64,000 nt of DNA from an uncultured Sulfitobacter sp. (GTDB lineage: Bacteria > Pseudomonadota > Alphaproteobacteria > Rhodobacterales > Rhodobacteraceae). Where the stretch lies: positions 806,001 through 870,000 of the forward strand of contig NZ_CANMQS010000001.1 in assembly GCF_947500075.1 (NCBI RefSeq), read 5' to 3'. Both the position numbers and the translations under genes were made by a program. The notes under the pieces are model-generated. The model ran no database searches, was not told where the DNA came from, and saw only the letters and a list, made by a program, of their open reading frames with translations. This document shows positions 17,774 through 27,768 of the stretch, piece by piece. The stretch's first letter is position 1; every line of letters begins with the position of its first letter.

Positions 17774-19717
17774 ATGAAACGCAACCGCGCAGAAAACGAA
17801 GCCAGCCACGCCAAGCTGACCCGCCGCGCTGCCCTGCTGGGCGGGGTGCAGTTGCTGTTTGTGGGCGGGCTGGCCGCGCGGATGCGGTATCTGCAAGTGG
17901 ATCAGGCCGATCAATTCCGTCTGCTGGCCGAAGAAAACCGCATCAACATCCGCCTGATCCCCCCCGCCCGCGGCGAGATTTTCGACCGCAACGGTGTGCG
18001 TCTGGCCCAGAACGTCCCCTCCTACCGGATCGTCATGGTCCGCGAGGATGCAGGCGATGTCGACAAGGTGATGCAGCGGCTTGCCCAGATTATCGAGATT
18101 GACCCCGATACCCTGACCCGCGCCGTGGCTGAAGTGAAACGCTCCGCCCCGTTTCTGCCGGTCACCATCGTGGATGACGTCAGCTGGGAAGACGTGAGCA
18201 AAGTCAGCGTGAACGCGCCTGCCCTGCCCGGCATCACACCCGAAGTCGGTCTGACCCGCGTCTATCCGCGCGGATCGGACTTTGCCCATGTTGTGGGCCG
18301 CGTGGGCCGGGTCAGCCAGGCCGACCTTGACGCGCTGGAAACACCCGACCAGCTGCTGCGCATCCCGCGCTTCCAGATTGGCAAGATCAACGTGGAGGCC
18401 CGACAGGAAGCCGTCCTGCGCGGCTCCGCCGGCACCAAGCAGGTCGAAGTCAACGCCACAGGCCGGGTGATGCGCGAATTGTCCCGCAGGGAAGGACAAT
18501 CAGGGCTGGATGTGCAGCTGACACTGGACGCTGAACTGCAACGCTATGTGCAGGCGCGCCTGACCGGTGAAAGTGCCGCCGTGGTCGTGATGGACTGCGA
18601 AACCGGCGATCTGGTCGCCAATGCCTCCGCCCCCAGCTACGACCCGAACCTCTTTATCGGCGGCATTTCCTCCAGGGATTATGACCCGCTGCTGAACTCG
18701 AAGTACCGCCCGCTGGTCAACAAGACCGTGCAGGGCACCTATCCCCCCGGCTCGACCTTCAAGATGATCGTGGCCATGGCCGCGCTGGAAGAAGGGCTGA
18801 CCGGCCCCGAAGAAATCACCTGGTGCCCCGGCCATCTGGAAGTCGGGGGCCGACGGTTTCACTGCTGGAAACGGGTGGGGCATGGCTGGATGGACCTCAA
18901 GAACTCCATCAAGCAATCCTGTGACGTCTATTACTATGATCTCGCCCTGAAAGTCGGGATTGAGAAGATCACCGCCATGGCGAACCGCTTTGGGCTGGGT
19001 GTCAAACATGAGCTGTCCCTGTCCTCTGTCGCGGCTGGCCTGACGCCGACAAAGGACTGGAAACAGCGCACCCGTGGCGACGAATGGGTGATTGGCGACA
19101 GCGTCAACGCCTCTATCGGGCAGGGGTTTATGCTGGCCTCTCCGATGCAGCTGGCGGTGATGACTGCGCGGCTCGCCACGGGCAGGCTACTCTCCCCGCG
19201 CCTGATCAAGACCATCGACGGCGTGGAACAGGAAATGCCCGATATCACCGGTCTGGACATGAACGAAAACAACCTGCGCCAGATGCGCACCGGCATGTAT
19301 CAGGTCGTCAACGAACGGCGCGGAACGGCCTACAGCTCCCGGATCATTGCCGACGGCATGCGCATGGCTGGCAAGACCGGCACCTCTCAGGTCCGCAACA
19401 TCACCGCCGCCGAACGCGCGCGCGGCGTGACCCGCAACGCCGACCTGCCATGGGAACGGCGCGACCACGCGCTGTTCGTGGGCTATGCGCCTTATGAGGC
19501 CCCCCGCTACGCAATCTCTGTTCTGGTTGAGCATGGCGGCGGCGGGTCCTCTGCCGCGGCCCCCATTGCGCGTGACGTGATGCTGCAAGCCCTCTACGCA
19601 GGCGAGCCGCCGCTTGAAGCCTATCCGACCCGCGACCGGGACCGGATCGAAACCCAGCAGCGCAAGCTGCGCGAGATGCAGCCGCAGGCCGCCATTCAGG
19701 GAAGCGATCAGGCATGA
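17774..19717 (+). CDS. mrdA: Penicillin-binding protein 2
   Basis: 647 residues. One N-terminal membrane anchor (ALLGGVQLLFVGGLAARM), the pedestal domain (about 60-250, with RGEIFDRNGVRLAQNVPSYR) and a transpeptidase domain. Active-site motifs are S327-T-F-K330, S382-C-D and K534-T-G. It cross-links peptidoglycan during side-wall growth with RodA as glycosyltransferase. The stop overlaps rodA by 4 bases (ATGA). GGAGG precedes the start. Confidence 0.97.
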   Translation: MKRNRAENEASHAKLTRRAALLGGVQLLFVGGLAARMRYLQVDQADQFRLLAEENRINIRLIPPARGEIFDRNGVRLAQNVPSYRIVMVREDAGDVDKVMQRLAQIIEIDPDTLTRAVAEVKRSAPFLPVTIVDDVSWEDVSKVSVNAPALPGITPEVGLTRVYPRGSDFAHVVGRVGRVSQADLDALETPDQLLRIPRFQIGKINVEARQEAVLRGSAGTKQVEVNATGRVMRELSRREGQSGLDVQLTLDAELQRYVQARLTGESAAVVVMDCETGDLVANASAPSYDPNLFIGGISSRDYDPLLNSKYRPLVNKTVQGTYPPGSTFKMIVAMAALEEGLTGPEEITWCPGHLEVGGRRFHCWKRVGHGWMDLKNSIKQSCDVYYYDLALKVGIEKITAMANRFGLGVKHELSLSSVAAGLTPTKDWKQRTRGDEWVIGDSVNASIGQGFMLASPMQLAVMTARLATGRLLSPRLIKTIDGVEQEMPDITGLDMNENNLRQMRTGMYQVVNERRGTAYSSRIIADGMRMAGKTGTSQVRNITAAERARGVTRNADLPWERRDHALFVGYAPYEAPRYAISVLVEHGGGGSSAAAPIARDVMLQALYAGEPPLEAYPTRDRDRIETQQRKLREMQPQAAIQGSDQA

Positions 19718-20853
19718 GTTATCTTGAGGGTACGGTCAAATCTACGCCGGTTGGGCTGCGCAAGATCCTGTTCCTGAACTGGCCGCTGGTGCTGCTTTTG
19801 GGATCTGTCTGTGGCATCGGTTTCCTGATGCTCTACTCCGTTGCGGGCGGATCCTTCAGCCCCTGGGCAGAACCGCAGATGAAACGTTTCGCGATGGGGC
19901 TTACGTTGCTGTTTGTGGTCGCCATGATCCCGATCTGGCTCTGGCGTAACCTGTCGGGTCTTGCCTATGCGGTGTCCTTGCTGCTGCTGGTCGCAGTGGC
20001 GCTGATCGGGGATGAGCGCAAAGGCTCGCAACGGTGGATTGATCTGGGCTTCATGGATTTGCAGCCCTCGGAACTGATGAAGATCACGCTGGTGATGTTT
20101 CTGGCCGCCTATTACGACTGGCTGCCTGCCAAGAAAGTGTCAAAGCCCCTTTGGGTGCTGCTGCCGGTGCTGATTATTCTTGTGCCAACCGCGCTTGTCC
20201 TGCGCCAGCCGGACCTCGGCACTTCGCTGTTGTTGCTGACCGCAGGCGGCGGGCTGATGTTTCTGGCAGGGGTGCACTGGGCCTATTTCGCCGCTGTCAT
20301 TGCCTCTGGCCTTGGCTTGATCACGGCGGTGTTTCAATCCCGCGGCACCGGCTGGCAATTGCTGAACGACTACCAATACCGGCGTGTGGATACCTTCCTT
20401 GATCCTGCCGCAGACCCATTGGGCGCAGGCTACCACATCACCCAATCCAAGATCGCGCTGGGATCAGGGGGATGGACCGGACGCGGGTTCATGCAGGGCA
20501 CGCAATCACGGCTGAACTTCCTGCCGGAAAAACACACCGATTTCATCTTCACCACCCTGGCGGAGGAATTCGGATTTCTCGGCGCAGTCTCCCTTCTGGG
20601 GCTTTATGCGCTGATTATCCTGTTCTGCGTGGTCACCGCGCTGCTCAACAAGGACCGCTTCTCCTCCCTGCTCACCCTTGGCATTGCGCTGAACTTCTTT
20701 CTGTTCTTCGCGGTGAACATGTCGATGGTCATGGGGCTCGCCCCGGTTGTGGGGGTCCCGCTGCCGCTGGTCAGCTATGGCGGGTCAGCGATGCTGGTGT
20801 TGATGCTGGCTTTCGGGCTGGTGCAATCCGCCCATGTCCACAGACCGAGGTAA
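19714..20853 (+). CDS. rodA: Peptidoglycan glycosyltransferase RodA
   Basis: 379 residues of the SEDS family with about ten membrane segments. Family marks visible are GDERKGSQRWIDLGFMDLQPSELMKI, RQPDLGTSLLLL, LPEKHTDFIFTTLAEEFGF and the C-terminal GLAPVVGVPLPLVSYGGSAML. RodA polymerises lipid II into glycan strands beside PBP2. It ends the rod-shape operon; the next gene starts 3 bases later on the same strand. Confidence 0.97.
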   Translation: MSYLEGTVKSTPVGLRKILFLNWPLVLLLGSVCGIGFLMLYSVAGGSFSPWAEPQMKRFAMGLTLLFVVAMIPIWLWRNLSGLAYAVSLLLLVAVALIGDERKGSQRWIDLGFMDLQPSELMKITLVMFLAAYYDWLPAKKVSKPLWVLLPVLIILVPTALVLRQPDLGTSLLLLTAGGGLMFLAGVHWAYFAAVIASGLGLITAVFQSRGTGWQLLNDYQYRRVDTFLDPAADPLGAGYHITQSKIALGSGGWTGRGFMQGTQSRLNFLPEKHTDFIFTTLAEEFGFLGAVSLLGLYALIILFCVVTALLNKDRFSSLLTLGIALNFFLFFAVNMSMVMGLAPVVGVPLPLVSYGGSAMLVLMLAFGLVQSAHVHRPR

Positions 20854-20856
20854 CCC

Positions 20857-21789
20857 ATGCCCGTGAATGTCCTTTTTGCCGCCAAGACTGAGCGTTGGAC
20901 GGTGTATGAAGCGCCCCTGCGCGCCGCTTTTGCCCAAGCCGGGATCGAGGTGCATCTGGCCATGGACATCCCCCCGGCGGAGGTGGACTACATCATCTAT
21001 GCCCCCAACAGCGATCTACAGGACTTCACCCCCTACACCCGCGCAAAGGCGGTGCTGAACCTCTGGGCCGGTGTCGAAGCGATCACGGGCAACAAAACCC
21101 TGCACATTCCGCTGGCGCGGATGGTGGATCCGGGGCTGACAAAAGGCATGGTCGAATGGGTCACCGGCCATGTGCTGCGTTATCATCTGGACATGGACAC
21201 TGATGTTTTGCGCACGGATGCCAAATGGGAGCCCCGCGAGGTGCCGCTGGCGCAGGAACGGTCCGTGGTCATGCTGGGGCTTGGCGCACTGGGGGCTGCC
21301 GCAGCCCGGACGCTGGTGCAGCTTGGCTTCAACGTCACCGGCTGGTCACGCAGCCCCAAAGAGGTCGCGGGCGTCGACTGCCTGCACGGGCCGGAGGGAC
21401 TGAAAGAGGCGCTGCACCGGGCCGAGATTGCCGTGCTCCTGCTGCCCGACACGCCCGCCACCACCAACACGCTGAATGCTGAGACGCTGGCGCTGATGCC
21501 CAAAGGCGCGCGGATCATCAATCCGGGGCGCGGGCCGTTGATCGAGGATGCAGCGCTGTTGGATGCACTGGATACAGGCCACATCGCCCACGCCACGCTC
21601 GATGTGTTCCGCGAGGAACCCCTACCGCCGGAGAACCCCTATTGGGCGCATCCGAATGTCACCGTCACCCCACACATCGCGGCGGAGACACGGGCGGGAA
21701 CGGCGTCACAGGTCATTGCAGAGAACGTGCGCCGGGGCGAGGCGGGGGAGCCGTTTATCAATCTCGTGGACCGCGCATTGGGATACTGA
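20857..21789 (+). CDS. D-2-hydroxyacid dehydrogenase (GhrA-like glyoxylate/hydroxypyruvate reductase)
   Basis: 310 residues of the D-2-hydroxyacid dehydrogenase family. The NAD(P)-binding region has GLGALGAAAARTLVQLGFNVTGWSRS, then LLLPDTPATTNTLNAETLALMPKGARIINPGRGPLIEDAALLDAL and the catalytic-type DVFREEPLPPENPYWAHPNVTVTPHIAA with the active histidine. This matches GhrA-type reductases that reduce glyoxylate or hydroxypyruvate. It lies 3 bases after rodA and is probably co-transcribed with the rod-shape genes, although no functional link is known. Confidence 0.88.
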   Translation: MPVNVLFAAKTERWTVYEAPLRAAFAQAGIEVHLAMDIPPAEVDYIIYAPNSDLQDFTPYTRAKAVLNLWAGVEAITGNKTLHIPLARMVDPGLTKGMVEWVTGHVLRYHLDMDTDVLRTDAKWEPREVPLAQERSVVMLGLGALGAAAARTLVQLGFNVTGWSRSPKEVAGVDCLHGPEGLKEALHRAEIAVLLLPDTPATTNTLNAETLALMPKGARIINPGRGPLIEDAALLDALDTGHIAHATLDVFREEPLPPENPYWAHPNVTVTPHIAAETRAGTASQVIAENVRRGEAGEPFINLVDRALGY

Positions 21790-21790
21790 C

Positions 21791-21865
21791 GTAGGGTGCG
21801 CATTTACTGCGCACCACCGCGCCGGTTGCCAATGGAGTACGGTGCGCAGTGAATGCGCACCCTAC
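21791..21865. repeat. BIME: second copy of the inverted REP pair
   Basis: Unit at 21791-21815 and its inverted partner at 21841-21865 match the BIME at 14344-14430 apart from one base in the second unit and a shorter, different spacer. It begins one base after the stop of the hydroxyacid dehydrogenase gene and sits in a convergent gap before the M3 peptidase gene, where it may end both transcripts. Confidence 0.75.
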
Positions 21866-21953
21866 GGACAACAGGGCGTTGCCTCGTACAGAATTAACCT
21901 TAAGACACACCGCCAACCCCCTGTTTCCGTGATGGTAACAAAAGGTTAATGCC

Positions 21954-21969
21954 TGTCCCCGCGGGGACA
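21954..21969. terminator. Perfect 16-bp palindrome, possible terminator
   Basis: TGTCCCCGCGGGGACA lies 20 bases beyond the end of the M3 peptidase gene in the convergent gap. On the minus strand a CCTTTTGTT tract follows some 10 bases later, further than in a strong intrinsic terminator. A protein-binding site is the alternative. Confidence 0.35.
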
Positions 21970-21988
21970 AATGCGTCCCTGCGCCGTT

Positions 21989-24001
21989 CTAGGCCGCCAG
22001 TCCGCGCCCTTTCAAAAGGGCCTCCACCCCCGGCAAACGCCCCCGGAACGCCACATAAAGTTCTGCCGCATCCTGTGATCCGCCGGTGGAGAGAATATGC
22101 TCCTCCAGCGCCCTTGCCCGTTCCGGATCAAAAGCACCACCTGCTTCCTCAAAGGCTTCAAACGCATCGGCGTCCATCACCTCGGACCACATGTAGCTGT
22201 AATAGCCGCTGGAATATCCGTCCCCTGCAAACACATGGGCAAACTGCGGCGTTGCATGGCGCATCCGGATCGCCTCCGGCATGCCGATCTCACTCAGCAC
22301 TTCCACCTGACGCGCCATCGGATCAGCAGGGGCCGCACCGTCGTGGAATGACAGATCAACCAGCGCGGAGGCCACATATTCCACCGTCTGGAACCCCATA
22401 TCAAAGGTCGCGGCCCCCAGCACCTTGTCGAGCATCTCTTTCGGCATCGCCTCACCCGTCTCTGCATGGGTCGCAAATTCTGCCAAGACCTCCGGCACTT
22501 CCAGCCAGTGTTCATAAAGCTGGCTCGGCAATTCGACAAAATCCCGCGCGACGGAGGTGCCCGACACGCTTTCATAGGTCACGTCAGACAGCATCTGGTG
22601 CAGCGCATGGCCAAACTCATGGAACAGCGTCCGCGCGTCGTCATAGGACAACAGCGCCGGATCGGATTTGGCGAAGTTGCACACGTTGATCACCACCGGG
22701 CTTTGCACCTGCGGGAACTTCGCCTGCGCGCGCATCGCAGAACACCACGCGCCCGACCGTTTGGACCCGCGTGCGAAGTAATCCCCGATGAACACCGCCA
22801 CATGCTTGCCGTCCCGCGTCACATTCCACGCCCGGCAATCGGGGTGATACAGCGGCACGTCCAGCGGTGCGAATTCCAGACCAAACAGGCGGTGCGCACA
22901 GGCAAAAGACGCCTCGATCATGCGGTCCAGTTGGAAGTAGGGCTTCAACGCCGCTTCATCCAGATCATGCTCCGCCGCGCGCCGCTTTTCAGCGTAATAG
23001 CGCCAGTCCCAGGGTGCCAGCGCTTCGTTTATGCCGTCGGCGTGCATCATCTCGGTCAGCACAGCGGCATCCACTTCGGCCTGCGCTTTGGCGGGTTTCC
23101 AGACATCCATCAACAGCCTGCGCACCGCGTCGGGTGTCTTGGCCATTTCGGTTTCCAGCTTGTAGTCCGCGAAGGTCGCATAGCCCAACAGCTTCGCACG
23201 TTCTTCCCGCAGGGCCAGCGTTTCTGCCGCGATGGCGCGGTTGTCCGTCTCGCCGCCATTTGCCCCACGCGCTTCCCACGCGCGGAACGCCTTTTCGCGC
23301 AGATCGCGCCGGGGGGAGAATTGCAGAAACGGCACAATCAGCGATCGTGAGAGGGTGACAACAGGGCCATCCGCCCCCTTCTCTTCCCCCGCTGCACGGG
23401 CCGCCGCGACGACAAAGTCGGGCAAACCGTCCAGATCATCCTCGGCCAGTTCCATGAACCACGCCCGCTCATCCGCCAGCAGGTTCTGCGTAAAGGACGT
23501 GCCCAGCACCGCCAGCCGCGCCTTGATCTCTTTCATCCGCACCTCTGCCGCGCCTTCCAGTGCGGCACCCGCCCGCACAAAGCCGCGATGGGTCAGCATC
23601 AGCACCCGCGCCTGTTCCGCGCTCAGCGTCAGGGCATCACGGCTTTCCCAAACCGCGTTCACCCGCGCAAACAACGCCTTGTTGCCGGAGATTTCAGAGA
23701 AATGCGCGGCGAGCTTGGGGGAAAACGCCCGCTGCAAATCCTCCCGCGCGGGATTGCTGTCAGCACCCGCGACGGTGAAAAACACGCCCAGCACCTTGTC
23801 CAACCCGGTGCCCGCAGCTTCCAGCGCTTCCACGGTGTTCGCGAAAGTCGGCGCATCCGGGGTGTCAGCAATCGCGGCGATCTCTGCCAGATGCGCCGCC
23901 AGCGCCTCCTCCAGAGCGGGCGCAAAATCATCGTCAGACACCTGATCAAAGGGCGCGATCCCAAAAGGCGTGGTCCAGTCTTGCAGCAGCGGGTTTGTCA
24001 T
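21989..24001 (-). CDS. M3-family metallopeptidase (Dcp/oligopeptidase A-like)
   Basis: 670 residues, a cytosolic zinc peptidase of the M3A family that degrades short peptides. The zinc site HEFGH is at 461-465 (TLFHEFGHALHQML), with the third ligand in the following FVELPSQLYEHWL. C-terminal blocks ATFDMGFQTVEYVASALVD and GYSSGYYSYMWSEVMDADAFEAF are typical. No signal peptide, so cytoplasmic. Dcp and OpdA are hard to separate by eye, so no symbol is given. It is transcribed with the genes upstream on the minus strand or from the 48-base gap before it. Confidence 0.93.
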   Translation of the reverse strand: MTNPLLQDWTTPFGIAPFDQVSDDDFAPALEEALAAHLAEIAAIADTPDAPTFANTVEALEAAGTGLDKVLGVFFTVAGADSNPAREDLQRAFSPKLAAHFSEISGNKALFARVNAVWESRDALTLSAEQARVLMLTHRGFVRAGAALEGAAEVRMKEIKARLAVLGTSFTQNLLADERAWFMELAEDDLDGLPDFVVAAARAAGEEKGADGPVVTLSRSLIVPFLQFSPRRDLREKAFRAWEARGANGGETDNRAIAAETLALREERAKLLGYATFADYKLETEMAKTPDAVRRLLMDVWKPAKAQAEVDAAVLTEMMHADGINEALAPWDWRYYAEKRRAAEHDLDEAALKPYFQLDRMIEASFACAHRLFGLEFAPLDVPLYHPDCRAWNVTRDGKHVAVFIGDYFARGSKRSGAWCSAMRAQAKFPQVQSPVVINVCNFAKSDPALLSYDDARTLFHEFGHALHQMLSDVTYESVSGTSVARDFVELPSQLYEHWLEVPEVLAEFATHAETGEAMPKEMLDKVLGAATFDMGFQTVEYVASALVDLSFHDGAAPADPMARQVEVLSEIGMPEAIRMRHATPQFAHVFAGDGYSSGYYSYMWSEVMDADAFEAFEEAGGAFDPERARALEEHILSTGGSQDAAELYVAFRGRLPGVEALLKGRGLAA

Positions 24002-24049
24002 GCGGTTCTCCTTTGAAGGTCAGGTAAGGGCGCGGGGGCGGCGTTACAA

Positions 24050-25102
24050 TCAGGCGCGATTGCCGCAGACCGGGCAATCGGCGCGGGGGCCGAGCGCAAT
24101 CTGACGGCTTTCGCCATAAAGCGCGTCATAGATCATCATCTGACACCGCAGGGGCGTGCCCGCCCCGGTGATCATCTTGATCGCCTCCACCGCCATCATG
24201 GCGCCAACCACACCGGGCAGCGGCCCGATCACGCCCGCCTCTGCACAACTGGGGGCCAGATGCGGTGCGGGGGCGGTGGGGAAGATACATTCGTAGCAAG
24301 GCCCGTTGGTGGCTGGATCAAACACGCTCAACTGCCCCTCCCACTGGCTGAGCGCGCCGGAAATCATCGGCACCTTCCCGGCCACGCAGGTCGCGTTGAC
24401 CAGATATCGCGTCTCAAAGTTATCGCAGCCGTCCAGCACCAGATCATATTCCGCCACCAGCTCTGCCGCGATGTCGTCGGTAAAGCGCCGGTTGTAGGGG
24501 CGCACGGTCACGTAAGGGTTCTGCGCTTCCATCTCTTTCTGGGCAGAGAACACCTTGGGCATCCCGATGGCGCTGTCCTTGTGGATGACCTGCCGTTGCA
24601 GATTGGCGTTTTCCACCGTGTCATCGTCAATCACACCAATGGTCCCAACCCCTGCTGCCGCAAGGTATTGCAACGCGGGCGCGCCAAGGCCGCCTGCGCC
24701 AATGACCAGCACTTTCGCGTCTCTCAACGCCTTTTGCCCAGCGCCGCCGACTTCGCGCAGCACGATATGGCGGGCGTAGCGATTCAGCTCTGTCTCGCTC
24801 AGCGTTTTGGGTTTCTCGGCGTCCATCAAAGGGGCCGCTGCAATGCCCGTGACCCGGCTTCGGAGCTGACGCAACACCGCGCGGTAGCCGATGAAAAGCG
24901 CAACAAATCCGCCCAGGATCAGCCAAAGTGCTGCACTGCCCCCGGTGGCCTGCACCAGCGGATGGCCTGCGGGAAACGCCACCTGAATGCCCAGCACCGC
25001 CACATAAAGAAGGCTGAGCAAAATCAGCCGCGCCTGTCGCGGCGCATCCATCAGTGCGCCACCGAACCAGATTGCAGCAGCCATTGCAAAAACCAGTATC
25101 AT
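24050..25102 (-). CDS. MoeB/HesA/ThiF-family adenylyltransferase with N-terminal membrane anchor
   Basis: 350 residues. The E1-like domain starts near residue 100 (LNRYARHIVLREVGGAGQKALRDAKVLVIGAGGLGAPALQYL; the ATP motif is GAGGLG) and continues with DDDTVENANLQRQVIH and two zinc CxxC pairs, CYEC near 266 and CPVC near the C-terminus. Such enzymes adenylate the C-terminal glycine of MoaD/ThiS-type sulfur carriers. The first 85 residues are unusual: three hydrophobic segments would anchor the enzyme in the membrane. It overlaps the dut stop (TGATG), so it is in the coaBC-dut operon. Confidence 0.88.
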   Translation of the reverse strand: MILVFAMAAAIWFGGALMDAPRQARLILLSLLYVAVLGIQVAFPAGHPLVQATGGSAALWLILGGFVALFIGYRAVLRQLRSRVTGIAAAPLMDAEKPKTLSETELNRYARHIVLREVGGAGQKALRDAKVLVIGAGGLGAPALQYLAAAGVGTIGVIDDDTVENANLQRQVIHKDSAIGMPKVFSAQKEMEAQNPYVTVRPYNRRFTDDIAAELVAEYDLVLDGCDNFETRYLVNATCVAGKVPMISGALSQWEGQLSVFDPATNGPCYECIFPTAPAPHLAPSCAEAGVIGPLPGVVGAMMAVEAIKMITGAGTPLRCQMMIYDALYGESRQIALGPRADCPVCGNRA

Positions 25103-25554
25103 CAGCCTACCCCGGTCGACCCAAACCCGCCCTGCCCCCGCGCTGTGGCGGACAAGACATCTGAGACCTCGAACCTAGCCTGCGTGACCGGCGCGACCAC
25201 CATTTGCGCGATGCGCATGCCGTGGGTGACCTCAAACGCCTGTTCCCCGGCATTCAACAGGATCACCCCCACCACACCGCGATAGTCGCTGTCGATGGTG
25301 CCGGGGCTGTTGGGCAGCGTAATCCCGTGTTTCAGCGCGAGCCCCGACCGTGGGCGCACCTGCACTTCAAACCCCAAAGGGATTTCCATGTGCAGTCCGG
25401 TTGAAATCAGCGCCCGCGCCCCGGACGCGATCTGCACCGGACCACCCCGCAGGTTGGCGCGCAGATCCGCCCCAGCCGCACCCGGCGTTTCATAGGCAGG
25501 CAGGCCAAGCGATGGATCTGCGCCCTCGGCCCAGACCAGCCGGATCACCGTCAC
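25102..25554 (-). CDS. dut: dUTP pyrophosphatase
   Basis: 150 residues, the trimeric dUTPase that hydrolyses dUTP to dUMP. All five motifs can be seen: [20 protein letters not shown], the uracil-binding [27 protein letters not shown] and the C-terminal glycine-rich [10 protein letters not shown]. It overlaps coaBC by 4 bases (ATGA) and the moeB-like gene by 1 base. The coaBC-dut pairing is common in bacteria. Confidence 0.96.
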   Translation of the reverse strand: MTVIRLVWAEGADPSLGLPAYETPGAAGADLRANLRGGPVQIASGARALISTGLHMEIPLGFEVQVRPRSGLALKHGITLPNSPGTIDSDYRGVVGVILLNAGEQAFEVTHGMRIAQMVVAPVTQARFEVSDVLSATARGQGGFGSTGVG

Positions 25555-26753
25555 GGAGCACGCCCCAAAGCGTCGGCAATCCGCTGGGCCAGTTGCGCAG
25601 CCACCGCGTCCTTGCCCATGCGCGGCCAGCTTTCTGATCCGCTGTCGCTGATCAGGGTCACAGCGTTTTCCGCGCCCCCCATGATGCCCGTTTCAGGAGA
25701 GACATCATTGGCCACGATCCAGTCGCACCCCTTGCGCGCACGCTTGGCTGTGGCATTGGCCAGAACATCGTCCGTCTCTGCCGCGAAGCCGACGACAAGG
25801 GCGGGACGGCCCTTTGTCATCTGCGCGACGGTATGCAGGATGTCGGGGTTCTCCGCAAAGGTGAGCGCGGGCAATCCATCTTTGGTTTTCTTGAGCTTGC
25901 TGTCACTGGCCGATGCCACGCGCCAGTCTGCAACAGCAGCAGCAAAGACCGCCGCATCGCAGGGCAAGGCCGCCTGTACCGCGTCCAGCATCTGATGGGC
26001 CGTCTCGACCCGGATGACATGCACGCCAGAGGGCGGCGGCACATCAGCAGGCCCGGTGACAAACACCACCTCAGCGCCAAGTGCTGCCAGCGCGGTCGCG
26101 ATGGCTGTTCCCTGCGCCCCGGAGGATCGGTTCGCAATGTAGCGCACCGGATCAATCGGCTCATGCGTGGGTCCCGACGTGATCAGCACGCGCTTGCCCG
26201 TGAGCGGCCCCTGCCCCAGTTGCGCGTCGATTGCGGCCATGATTTCAGCAGGTTCCGCCATCCGACCGGGCCCATATTCACCGCAGGCCATGTCCCCTGC
26301 ATTGGGGCCAACGACGGCGATGCCGTCCCCCTGCAAGGTTGCAAGGTTGCGCTGTGTCGCGGCGTGTTCCCACATCCGCACATTCATCGCAGGGGCCATC
26401 AGCACGGGTGTATCCGTCGCCAACAGCAGCGTAGAGGCCAGATCACTTGCCAGCCCGGATGCCATCTTGGCCATCAGATCTGCTGTAACCGGGGCCACCA
26501 CCACCAGATCCGCAACGCGGCTCAGCTGGATGTGCCCCATCTCGGCTTCATCGCCCAGATCAAACAGGTCGCTGTAGACCTTGCTTCCTGCAAGGGCGGA
26601 AATCGACAAGGGCGTGACAAACTCGGACCCGGCTTTGGTCAGCACGGGTGTCACCTGCGCACCCGCCGTGCGCAGCAACCGGATCAGCTCCAGCGATTTA
26701 TAGGCGGCGATACCGCCCCCGATGATCAGCAGAATATGTTTGCCCGCCAGCAT
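25551..26753 (-). CDS. coaBC: Phosphopantothenoylcysteine decarboxylase / phosphopantothenate-cysteine ligase
   Basis: 400 residues, bifunctional in coenzyme A synthesis. The N-terminal FMN-dependent decarboxylase (about 1-190) begins [24 protein letters not shown] and has PAMNVRMW and [16 protein letters not shown]. The C-terminal CTP-dependent ligase starts [27 protein letters not shown]. The start at 26753 is chosen over the ATG five codons earlier because AGAGGA lies 6 bases upstream. First gene of coaBC-dut-moeB. Confidence 0.96.
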   Translation of the reverse strand: MLAGKHILLIIGGGIAAYKSLELIRLLRTAGAQVTPVLTKAGSEFVTPLSISALAGSKVYSDLFDLGDEAEMGHIQLSRVADLVVVAPVTADLMAKMASGLASDLASTLLLATDTPVLMAPAMNVRMWEHAATQRNLATLQGDGIAVVGPNAGDMACGEYGPGRMAEPAEIMAAIDAQLGQGPLTGKRVLITSGPTHEPIDPVRYIANRSSGAQGTAIATALAALGAEVVFVTGPADVPPPSGVHVIRVETAHQMLDAVQAALPCDAAVFAAAVADWRVASASDSKLKKTKDGLPALTFAENPDILHTVAQMTKGRPALVVGFAAETDDVLANATAKRARKGCDWIVANDVSPETGIMGGAENAVTLISDSGSESWPRMGKDAVAAQLAQRIADALGRAP

Positions 26754-26832
26754 GGGTTGTCCTCTCACCGCGTTAACGGGGGGACCATAGGCCGGGTCAG
26801 CGTGATCTGCCAGCCCTCAGCGGGTCGACCGT

Positions 26833-27711
26833 TCAGTTGAGGAAATGCATCACTTCCTGGGATTGCCCCTGAAGCGATTTGCGCATCTTGATGAAGGCCG
26901 CAGCCTCCAGCTGACGCACCCGCTCTTTCGACAGGCTCAGCTCTGTGCCGAGGCTCTCAAGCGTGCGGGGCTGGTCGCGCAGCTTGCGCTCCCGCACGAT
27001 GAACTGCTCCCGGTCGTTCAGCTCGCCCATGGCGGTGACCAGCCAGTTGCGCAGCTGTTGGTTGTCGTGGCTTTCTTCAACCTGCTCAGCCGCCTGTGCG
27101 CTGTCGTCAACCAGCGCATCGATCCACTCACGGCCCTCATCCTCAGCCGACTGCGTGGCGTTCAGGGAATAGTCAGAACCGGACAATCGCCCTTCCATCA
27201 TCTCCACATCATGCAGCGGCACGCCAATCTCTGTTGAGATCATCTGGCGCAGCTGGTGGCGATCAAGCGTCTCACCCGCAGCGGCCGCTTCGCGCTCCAA
27301 CCGGGCCTGCACGCGGCGCATGTTGAAAAAGAGGGATTTCTGCGAGGACGTGGACCCGGTGCGCACCATCGACCAGTTGCGCATCACGTGGTCCTGAATG
27401 GAGGCTTTGATCCACCACACCGCATAGGTGGAGAACCGCACACCGCGGTCGGGATCAAACTTGTCCGCCGCCTTCATCAGGCCCAGACCCGCCTCTTGGA
27501 TAAGGTCATTCATCGGCGCGCCATAGCGTTTGAACTTGCCCGCCATGGAGATCGCCAGCCGCATGTATGCGGTGATCAACCGGTGAAGCGCCGCTTCATC
27601 GCGGTCATCGCGCCAGGCATAGGCCAACCGCAATTCCGTCTCCGCATCCAGCAATTCTGCCTTCATCGCGGTACGTGCTAAAGAAAACTCACGCGCCGTG
27701 TGCACCGTCAT
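26833..27711 (-). CDS. rpoH: RNA polymerase sigma-32 factor (RpoH, probably RpoHII type)
   Basis: 292 residues. Region 2 reads MNDLIQEAGLGLMKAADKFDPDRGVRFSTYAVWWIKASIQDHVMRNWSMVRTG and contains the RpoH box (QKSLFFNMRR). Region 4 is LESLGTELSLSKERVRQLEAAAFIKMRK. Rhodobacterales often carry two RpoH proteins; the GSTSSQKSLFFNMRRVQARLE version resembles the RpoHII (oxidative and singlet-oxygen stress) paralogue from memory, so that assignment is tentative. It is divergent from the cobalamin gene with 57 bases between starts. Confidence 0.93.
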   Translation of the reverse strand: MTVHTAREFSLARTAMKAELLDAETELRLAYAWRDDRDEAALHRLITAYMRLAISMAGKFKRYGAPMNDLIQEAGLGLMKAADKFDPDRGVRFSTYAVWWIKASIQDHVMRNWSMVRTGSTSSQKSLFFNMRRVQARLEREAAAAGETLDRHQLRQMISTEIGVPLHDVEMMEGRLSGSDYSLNATQSAEDEGREWIDALVDDSAQAAEQVEESHDNQQLRNWLVTAMGELNDREQFIVRERKLRDQPRTLESLGTELSLSKERVRQLEAAAFIKMRKSLQGQSQEVMHFLN

Positions 27712-27768
27712 TCATCATTCTCCCTATCACGCGGCATGCCTTGTGGCGCACCTTTGTTATGTCTACGC

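Noticed and set aside
27712..27768. Possible cobalamin riboswitch upstream of the adenosylcobinamide kinase gene
   Set aside because: Only 57 bases separate it from rpoH, too short for the riboswitch, and no B12 box is visible.
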